From an uncultured Clostridia bacterium (GTDB lineage: Bacteria; Bacillota; Clostridia; TANB77; CAG-508): DNA of 41,576 nt. Position 1 is the stretch's first letter, and each line of letters opens with the position of its first letter. Position numbers and translations under genes: made by a program. The DNA is taken from positions 1-41,576 of the forward strand of contig CANRKF010000009.1 in the NCBI GenBank assembly GCA_947631145.1. Reading direction: 5' to 3'. The notes beneath the pieces are model-generated. The model was not told where the DNA came from. It worked only from the letters and a program-made list of their open reading frames with translations, and did not search any database. Shown in pieces: positions 36,124 through 41,576 of the stretch.

Positions 36124-36303
36124 GTATGATTAAATGCATATTTTAAATTGATATATGTTAAAAATATAAACAAAAGAATTGATAAAACCTTGTATTTTTA
36201 AACAAATTACGATAAAATATAAAACAGAAAAAGTTTTAAAAAGTAAAATAAACACAAAAGATGGCAAAATGGAAAGAAAACTTTTTTAATTTGAGTATAT
36301 AAA

Positions 36304-36336
36304 ATGACAAACATTTCAAACAACTTGTACTAAAAT
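36304..36336 (+). promoter_or_regulatory. Possible long-spacer spoIIE promoter
   Basis: ATGACA (36304-36309), a 21-bp spacer and TAAAAT (36331-36336), 35 bp before the spoIIE start. Characterised spoIIE promoters in Bacillus have an over-long sigma-A spacer activated by Spo0A. No clear 0A box (TGTCGAA) is present. A normally spaced alternative is TTGTAT-N17-TAAAAT at 36190-36218. Confidence 0.35.
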
Positions 36337-36371
36337 AATAAGCAAATTAAAAAAGTAGAGGTGATTACAAA

Positions 36372-38942
36372 GTGTTTCAAAATATACAAAAAAATATACA
36401 ATATCAAACAAGCGAAGAACAAACCATGGAACAAGAAAATAATATTGACAAAGAAAATAATTTTTACAAAGATACTATAGAGCAAGAAAATAATATAAAA
36501 CAAGAAAAACCAGTAAAAGAAATTCTAAAAAACTTATTTAGCATAAAAACAATTAGCTTTTTAATAGTATCCTTTGCAGTTTCAATGGTAGGCTTTCAAA
36601 GCCAAAACATAATATTAAGCATAAGCCCATTTGCAATAAGCTTCTTAGCGGCAATGCTTAGCAACTACAAAACCATAGGTGTTACATATATACTAACACT
36701 AATAGGAACCTTCATATCCTTTGGAGCAAATAGCTTGCTAATATATTTCCTAACAACCTTAGTATTCTTCGTATTTGTATTACTAAAAAGACCAAAAGAA
36801 GTAGAAGGAGTAAACGAACAAAGAAGGCTAGGCATACACCTATTTCTAGCGGTGTTTATTGTACAAGTAGTGCCAATGTTCTTTAGAAGCTTTTATGTAT
36901 ATGACCTATTAACAAGTTTAATGCTTGCAATTTCAGCATATGTATTTTATAAAATATTTGCAAACTCAATATTTATGCTTCAAGAATTCGGAACAAAAAA
37001 AGCCTTTTCAATAGAAGAAGTAATGGGAACAAGCTTGCTTTTAGCAATAGCAATATGTGCATTAGGAAACTTTACTATTTTTGGCTTTAGCGTAAGAAAT
37101 ATTTTAAGCATTTTATTAGTATTAATACTAGGCTGGAAAAACGGTATGCTAGTAGGAGCCACAGGAGGAATTACTATAGGAGTAGTTTTAGGAATAATAC
37201 AAAGTAGTAATCCAATAATGGTAGCAAGCTATGCAATATCTGGAATGCTTGCAGGGCTATTTTATAGGTTAGGAAAAATAGGCGTTGTAGTAGGCTTTAT
37301 ACTAGGAAATGTCCTATTAGCATATGTATCAAATGGAAATACAGTGCCAATAATTTTATTCCAAGAAATTTTAATTGCATTTTTAGGACTATTAGCAGTA
37401 CCAAAAAGATTAGAAATAAATATTAAAGACTTGTATGGAAAAAATAAATTATTACCAGAAACAACAAGTAGAACATTAAGTGAAAATCAAGACACAATAT
37501 TCAAATTAAATAGCATGTCAGAAGCTATTAGCGATTTAGCAAAAAGCTATGAAGAAGCGGCAAGCACAATTCTAGATGAAAAAGATTTAAAAGAGCAACA
37601 ATTATCAAATGAGCAAATTTTTAGAGAAGAATTAGAAATAAACTTAGCAGAGCTAGAAAATAATTTGCTTTATGAAGACATTTTAGAAAATAGAGATGAA
37701 ATTGTAGACGAAATTTTTGAACATTTGCTAAAAAAAGAATTAATAACAGAAAAAGAATTAGTAAATATATTTGAAAAACATAACCATTACCTTATAGGCT
37801 TTAAGGAAAAAGATCAGCAAGTACAAAATGACGTATCTAAAATGATAAAAGCCATAAACCATTCATACCGCATAAGCAAAATGAACTTCATTTGGAAAAA
37901 GAAAATGGAAGAAAACAAAAAAAGCGTATCTTCACAATTAGATGGAGTATCAAAAGCAATATCTTCAATGGCAAAAGAAATGCAAAATGAAATACAAAAA
38001 GAAAACAAAGACGAATTCGAAACTGAAAAAAAGGAAATAAAAGCATTATTAGAACAAAAAGAAATAACAATAAGCAGTATAAAAATAAAGAAAAATAACT
38101 CTGGTAGATATTTTATAGAAGTATATACAAACCTATGTGATGATATAGAAGGAAAAAAATGTGACATCAAAAAAATATCAAAAATTTTAGAAAAAGTATT
38201 AGGACATAAATTTATAATACAAGGCCAAGAATGCGGTTTAAGAGAAGAAAAGCCAGCTTGCAAATTTACATATTACTCACAAGATAACTACAAATTGCAA
38301 GTAGGAGTAGCAGTAGCCACAAAGCAAGGCTCACCAGTATCTGGAGATAGCCATGTAGAAGCAAAACTAGAAGATGGAAAATATCTGCTTGCCATAAGTG
38401 ATGGAATGGGTTCCGGTCCAGAAGCAAGAAAAAGTAGCAAAATAGCAATAAAAATGCTAGAAAGACTATTAAAAGCAGGCTTTGATAAAGAAGTATCTTT
38501 AAATCTTATAAACTCAACACTAATAGCAAACACAAAAGAAGATATGTATGCAACGCTAGATATGCAAATATTAGACTTGTATGCAGGAAATATGGAATTT
38601 ATAAAAAATGGAGCATGCCCAACATATATAAAAAGAAATAAAGAAGTACAGCTTTTAAAATCCTTGAGCCTACCTACAGGAATACTAGAAAATGCAGACC
38701 TAGTTGTATATGACTATGACCTTCAAGATGGAGATATTATAGTAATGTGCAGTGATGGTATTTTGGAAGCTAATGCAGAATATATAAATAAAGAACTTTG
38801 GGTAAAATATTTTTTAGAAGATATCCAAACAGATGACGCAAAACAAATTGCAAATATGATATTAAATGAAGCAATAGATAGTGAATTCGGCATGCAAAAA
38901 GATGACATGACAGTTATTGTAGCTAGAATAAATAAAAGATAA
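36372..38942 (+). CDS. spoIIE: Stage II sporulation protein E (serine phosphatase)
   Basis: An 856-residue SpoIIE, which dephosphorylates the anti-anti-sigma factor SpoIIAA to release sigma-F in the forespore and also acts at the polar septum. After a charged N-terminus there are about ten membrane segments (~50-335), a central coiled region (~380-590) and a PP2C phosphatase domain (~640-855). Metal-binding residues are seen in S676-D677-G-M-G-S-G, C-S-D795-G, and D845 in KDDMTVIV. Length is normal. The start is GTG at 36372 after AGAGGTGAT. It shows that the organism can probably sporulate. The gene stands alone, with a terminator behind it. Confidence 0.95.
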   Translation: MFQNIQKNIQYQTSEEQTMEQENNIDKENNFYKDTIEQENNIKQEKPVKEILKNLFSIKTISFLIVSFAVSMVGFQSQNIILSISPFAISFLAAMLSNYKTIGVTYILTLIGTFISFGANSLLIYFLTTLVFFVFVLLKRPKEVEGVNEQRRLGIHLFLAVFIVQVVPMFFRSFYVYDLLTSLMLAISAYVFYKIFANSIFMLQEFGTKKAFSIEEVMGTSLLLAIAICALGNFTIFGFSVRNILSILLVLILGWKNGMLVGATGGITIGVVLGIIQSSNPIMVASYAISGMLAGLFYRLGKIGVVVGFILGNVLLAYVSNGNTVPIILFQEILIAFLGLLAVPKRLEINIKDLYGKNKLLPETTSRTLSENQDTIFKLNSMSEAISDLAKSYEEAASTILDEKDLKEQQLSNEQIFREELEINLAELENNLLYEDILENRDEIVDEIFEHLLKKELITEKELVNIFEKHNHYLIGFKEKDQQVQNDVSKMIKAINHSYRISKMNFIWKKKMEENKKSVSSQLDGVSKAISSMAKEMQNEIQKENKDEFETEKKEIKALLEQKEITISSIKIKKNNSGRYFIEVYTNLCDDIEGKKCDIKKISKILEKVLGHKFIIQGQECGLREEKPACKFTYYSQDNYKLQVGVAVATKQGSPVSGDSHVEAKLEDGKYLLAISDGMGSGPEARKSSKIAIKMLERLLKAGFDKEVSLNLINSTLIANTKEDMYATLDMQILDLYAGNMEFIKNGACPTYIKRNKEVQLLKSLSLPTGILENADLVVYDYDLQDGDIIVMCSDGILEANAEYINKELWVKYFLEDIQTDDAKQIANMILNEAIDSEFGMQKDDMTVIVARINKR

Positions 38943-38997
38943 ACATAGAAAATTAAAAGATAAACCTAGAGTAAATAAAACATAAACATAAAAAATT

Positions 38998-39050
38998 AAA
39001 AGTAGAGAATATTGTACCAAATATATATGGTATAAGGTTCTCTATTTTAA
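38998..39050 (+). terminator. Two-tier terminator after spoIIE
   Basis: TAGAGAA (39003-39009) pairs with TTCTCTA (39038-39044). An inner TACCA (39015-39019) pairs with TGGTA (39028-39032), and TTTTAATTTT follows. The design matches the pcrA terminator at 1197. Confidence 0.75.
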
Positions 39051-39186
39051 TTTTAAAATTTACTTTTTTAATTTTGATATTTAGGATGCTTTCCTTTGAA
39101 AATTTAAAATTTTTGAGCAATTTTTAAATTCAAAAAGTATTTTTAAATTTTTTGAGCAACTCCTAATTTAAAAAAAATTTTATAGT

Positions 39187-39402
39187 TCAAGAGATTTTCA
39201 TTTTCTTGTGTACAAAAGAACGTACATATTGTCCAATTTCTTCATTAGATAAATTCAAAGTAGTAATTAATTTCCCTAAAATATCACTTCTTGGAAAACA
39301 ATATTCTTTATCAATTCTAACATATTGCCTTAAACTAATATTAAGTTCTGAAGCCATTTTTTCTTGTGTAATACCTAATTCATTTCTTTTTTCTTTAATC
39401 AT
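39187..39402 (-). CDS. Small XRE-family transcriptional regulator
   Basis: A 71-residue helix-turn-helix protein, essentially a single Cro/C1-type domain: MIKEKRNELGITQEKMASEL, then the recognition helix region NISLRQYVRIDKEYCFPRSD and the closing helix ILGKLITTLNLSNEEIGQYV. No second domain is present, so it probably dimerises through the same fold, as Cro does. It is divergent from the variable prepilin-like gene, and the 114 bp between them holds two matching 15-bp palindromes, one next to its own ribosome site. It is therefore the best candidate repressor of both genes; this is inferred from position. The start is ATG at 39402 behind AAGGTGAT. Confidence 0.88.
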   Translation of the reverse strand: MIKEKRNELGITQEKMASELNISLRQYVRIDKEYCFPRSDILGKLITTLNLSNEEIGQYVRSFVHKKMKIS

Positions 39403-39412
39403 AGTATCACCT

Positions 39413-39427
39413 TGACAAATTATGTCA
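39413..39427. promoter_or_regulatory. Operator-like palindrome O1
   Basis: TGACA-AATTA-TGTCA, a 15-bp palindrome that starts 11 bases upstream of the XRE start codon, right by its ribosome site. It matches O2 in both half-sites. Confidence 0.7.
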
Positions 39428-39447
39428 TATTTTCTACATAATTCATA

Positions 39448-39477
39448 TTGACATTTAATGTCATGTTGGTTTATAAT
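39448..39477 (+). promoter_or_regulatory. Consensus sigma-A promoter with overlapping operator O2
   Basis: TTGACA (39448-39453), an 18-bp spacer and TATAAT (39472-39477): both hexamers are perfect consensus. The palindrome TGACATTTAATGTCA (39449-39463) covers the -35 box. A bound repressor would block RNA polymerase. O2 lies 36 bp centre-to-centre from O1. Confidence 0.85.
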
Positions 39478-39516
39478 TAAATTAAACTAAAAATAAGAAG
39501 GGAGCAAAAGAAAAAA

Positions 39517-41025
39517 ATGGAGAAAAAAGCAGAAGAAAAGTTGAAAAACATTCAAAAATCTACTAAAGGTATAACCTTAATAGCCCTAGTAGTTACAATT
39601 GTGGTCTTGCTAATATTAGCAGGAATAACAATAACTATGGTACTAGGAGAAGATGGAATCTTATCACAAGCAAAACTAGCAGCCCAAAAGACAAAAGAAG
39701 CAGAAGAACAGCAGGCAAAAGACTTAGATAGTTTAGTAGGAATGATAAATGAGGCAGTAAATGGAAAAGATCCAGGAACATTACAAGAGGCATTAAGTAG
39801 TAAAAAAGTATTTTCGCATACAACGGGATTTGATGCAAGCGGAAATAAAATAGAAGAAGGCAGTGAAGAAAGTAAAACACTAGCAATAACAATACCAGCA
39901 GGCTTCAGAATAACAGAAGGAGATTTAAATAGCATAGACAAAGGAGTAGTAATATCAGACGAAGCAGGAAATGAATTTGTATGGGTGCCATGTACGGCAG
40001 ACCAATATAAAAAGCATGATTATAGTAAAAGAAGTGATAAAGATGATGAAGGAAAAAATAATGGAGACGAAAATGAAGGTGGTTGGAACACTTATTCTTA
40101 TACAAAATATAGCGATTGGACAGAAGAAAATGAAGCAGCTAATAAAACAAGTATAGGAAAATATGGAGGATTTTATATAGCAAGATACGAAGCAGGAATA
40201 CCTAGTAGTATGACAGATGTTTACGTAAGTCCAAACAACCCAACAGCTAACGCTTATGCAGATGAAAATAAAAAGAATACGTCAGCTTATGCCCCAGTAA
40301 GTAAAAAAGGAGCGCAAGCATGGAATTATATAAGTCAAACAAACGCAAAAAAAGCAGCAGAAAAAATGTATAGCGGAAACATATATGTAACAAGTCAATT
40401 AGTAGATGGAATAGCATGGGACAGAACCGTAGATTGGATAGTGGAAAAAAGTGGAGTAAAAAGCGTAGGAAAAGATAGTACCGAATATGGAAATTATGCA
40501 AATAATGGAACCAACGAAAACAATGGTGGAATAAAATATAAAGGTTTTACAGTTGAAAATACTTTATGGGCAGAATTTTTGTGGCAAATTGAGGAAAACG
40601 GACAGCCTGCAGATAAAGGTTGGTGTACCCCAAAAAATTATCAATATGGAATATTTACAGCTGGCTATTCTGATCCTTGGAAAGGCCAAAATAAAGACAA
40701 TTTTAATCTTGTAGTACAAGAAAATGAAAGTAAAACCTATAAATATCGTTATTATGTAGAAATGGCAACAGGAGCAAGTGAGCATACAAAACTAAATAAT
40801 ATCTATGATTTAGCAGGAAATATGTATGAGTGGACAACAGAAACAGGCTACCATAAAACAGAAACAAGCACAGGAGCAACCTCGAGTACGCAGTACGCTG
40901 TCGTTCGTGGTGGCGGCTTCTGGGGCAGCGGTGTTGACAATCCCGTTTCTCATCGCGGTGGCAACCTTGCTGTAGACACTACCTATCCTCACTTCGGCTT
41001 TCGTGTCGTACTTTATGTAAAGTAG
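39517..41025 (+). CDS. Prepilin-like surface protein with FGE/C-type-lectin fold; DGR target
   Basis: A 502-residue protein in three parts. First is a prepilin-type N-terminus, T-K-G18-I-T-L-I-A, followed by a hydrophobic helix (residues 19-45). Second is a charged coiled stretch (~50-75) and linker. Third is a formylglycine-generating-enzyme/sulfatase-modifying type domain with a C-type lectin fold (~140-502: EFVWVPC, YGGFYIARYEAG, YDLAGNMYEWT, then VVRGG and FGFRVV). No catalytic Cys pair of a true FGE is evident, so it is probably a binding domain. The final ~43 codons differ sharply in GC and codon use and look like a variable region written by a diversity-generating retroelement. Likely exported and displayed on a pilus-like or membrane structure, binding changing ligands. 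It has its own consensus promoter and likely XRE control. The ribosome site AAGGGAG precedes the ATG. Confidence 0.88.
   Translation: MEKKAEEKLKNIQKSTKGITLIALVVTIVVLLILAGITITMVLGEDGILSQAKLAAQKTKEAEEQQAKDLDSLVGMINEAVNGKDPGTLQEALSSKKVFSHTTGFDASGNKIEEGSEESKTLAITIPAGFRITEGDLNSIDKGVVISDEAGNEFVWVPCTADQYKKHDYSKRSDKDDEGKNNGDENEGGWNTYSYTKYSDWTEENEAANKTSIGKYGGFYIARYEAGIPSSMTDVYVSPNNPTANAYADENKKNTSAYAPVSKKGAQAWNYISQTNAKKAAEKMYSGNIYVTSQLVDGIAWDRTVDWIVEKSGVKSVGKDSTEYGNYANNGTNENNGGIKYKGFTVENTLWAEFLWQIEENGQPADKGWCTPKNYQYGIFTAGYSDPWKGQNKDNFNLVVQENESKTYKYRYYVEMATGASEHTKLNNIYDLAGNMYEWTTETGYHKTETSTGATSSTQYAVVRGGGFWGSGVDNPVSHRGGNLAVDTTYPHFGFRVVLYVK
40882..41010 (+). other. Putative DGR variable region (VR)
   Basis: About 57% GC by hand count, against about one-third in the rest of the gene. 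Of the 27 codons from 40915 to 40995, 25 end in C or T, whereas the rest of the gene prefers A. Many are one or two base changes from AAC or AAT (AGC, GAC, GGC, ACC, TAT, CAC, TTC, GTT, CTT), as expected from adenine-specific mutagenesis of AAY codons. The fixed ends (GTCGTTCGTGGTGGC and GGCTTTCGTGTCGTA) encode the conserved VVRGG and GFRVV of lectin-fold DGR targets. Confidence 0.82.
41009..41024. promoter_or_regulatory. Inverted repeat at the 3' end of the VR
   Basis: TACTTTA-TG-TAAAGTA, 7-bp arms, covers the last codons and starts right after GTCG. Characterised DGRs carry a short hairpin/cruciform just after the initiation-of-mutagenic-homing sequence, which helps target recognition. This one is in the right place but is AT-rich. 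Confidence 0.55.
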
Positions 41026-41059
41026 TGTTTATGAGAATTAAACTAAGAGGGGTACGTAA

Positions 41060-41555
41060 ATAATTTTGTGAAGACTAAAAGGAAAGTCCGTTGTTCAAAA
41101 CAAAGAATATTCCAATTTAGTAGTCTAATTTACAGTATTATAAAAAATTAAATAAAAAAAGCACAATTATGAATGGGGCGCTGTTGGAAAACTATAACAA
41201 TAGTTTATCCAAACAGCGCCTAAATGCGTTTTACAATGCAAAAAACACCTCAAACTATATAAATGATGATAGATTGTTGAAACATCAAAAGGAATGAGTA
41301 CTAGGTATTCTAAAACAATAATAAATAAAGATATTGCAAATATATCTGATGATACTATTTTAAGATTACTAAAAAACAATAGAAGAAGTAAATAAAGATA
41401 GTATAAAAATGATCTGCATAGATGATTTTTTTAAAAGAGACAAAATTATGGAACTGTTATGGTTAATATAGAAATGTATAAAATTATTGGTATAATAGAT
41501 TGTAAGCGCTTAATAATAAGGCGTATTGAATTCCTCCTAAGATGAATAGTATCAT
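41060..41555 (+). pseudogene. Decayed ISL3-family transposase
   Basis: Pieces of an ISL3 transposase in shifting frames: KTKRKVRCSKQRIF (~41070-41112, the start of the zinc-finger region), SKTIINKDIANISDDTILRL (~41305-41375), MICIDDF (~41410-41430, the DDE motif region) and YGTVMVNIEMYKIIGIID (~41453-41505). Stops and frameshifts separate them, and most of the protein is missing. Its ends cannot be defined. It may have been inserted next to the variable gene and then lost. Confidence 0.7.
41177..41220. repeat. 44-bp near-perfect inverted repeat within the IS remnant
   Basis: GGCGCTGTTGGAAAACTAT, 4-base loop AACA, then ATAGTTTATCCAAACAGCGCC, pairing all along with two one-base bulges. It splits the transposase remnants. 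It may be two abutting terminal repeats of another small element (GGCGCTGTT recalls IS ends). Confidence 0.8.
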
Positions 41556-41576
41556 GTATGATATAAAAATTTAAGG

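Noticed and set aside
40881..41010. Recent horizontal transfer of a high-GC gene fragment as the sole explanation of the GC jump
   Set aside because: The shift is exactly confined to the C-type-lectin variable part, keeps the reading frame and conserved borders, and shows NNY codons, which DGR templating explains more simply.
39517..41025. True formylglycine-generating enzyme or sulfatase-maturation enzyme
   Set aside because: It has a pilin-like N-terminus, no evident active-site Cys pair, and a hypervariable-looking end at the ligand-binding face, which fits a lectin-fold DGR target better.

Overview
The window looks like a chromosomal segment of a low-GC, endospore-forming Gram-positive bacterium, most likely an uncultured gut-type Clostridia lineage. 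The supporting evidence is AT-rich DNA with strong preference for A-ending codons, AGGAGG-type ribosome sites, and a gene set of spoIIE, a CotF-domain protein, mecA, DUF4321-radC-mreBCD-mrdA-minC, and very large wall/membrane-anchored surface proteins. No species is claimed.

Layout. 1-1154 is the 3' end of a pcrA/uvrD helicase gene. 1450-1905 holds two small coat-type genes, followed by a membrane-anchored M23 peptidase (2476-3474) and, on the minus strand, mecA. 4673-11618 is the cell-shape and division block: DUF4321, radC, mreB, mreC, mreD, mrdA (PBP2) and minC, without minD/minE next to it. An AAA ATPase of the DUF4143 type (12026-13315) and a minus-strand trio of small unknown genes (14579 down to 13326) follow. 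15068-35953 is a 21-kb tandem duplication of a two-gene surface-protein cassette (A1-B1-A2-B2). A proteins are secreted, DUF11-rich stalk-like proteins with an SdrD-B-like domain. B proteins have an N-terminal Cys/Gln pair placed as in thioester-domain adhesins, a Pro-rich linker, two SdrD-B-like domains and a C-terminal membrane anchor. A terminator closes this block, then comes spoIIE.

The right end (39187-41576) is the most unusual part. A small XRE-type repressor gene is divergent from a 502-codon gene for a protein with a prepilin-like N-terminus and a formylglycine-generating-enzyme/C-type-lectin-like C-terminus. The last ~130 bp of that gene is about 57% GC, its codons almost all end in C or T, and it is followed at once by a 7-bp-stem inverted repeat. 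This is the signature of a variable region of a diversity-generating retroelement (DGR). No template repeat or reverse transcriptase lies in the window, so the system must be supplied from beyond the edge or from elsewhere in the genome, or be dead. Two 15-bp palindromes (TGACA-N5-TGTCA) lie between the two genes; one sits exactly on a consensus sigma-A promoter of the variable gene. A decayed ISL3-type transposase gene fills the end.

A second theme is the intergenic DNA. It is full of short repeats: a palindromic REP-like family with GGGACGTTTC cores (three loci, one contributing the stop codon of a gene, one inside the mreD-mrdA operon, one flanking a 15-bp minisatellite), several AT-rich tandem arrays with 23- to 62-bp units, and a leader motif with a GGTAACC core found before three unrelated genes.
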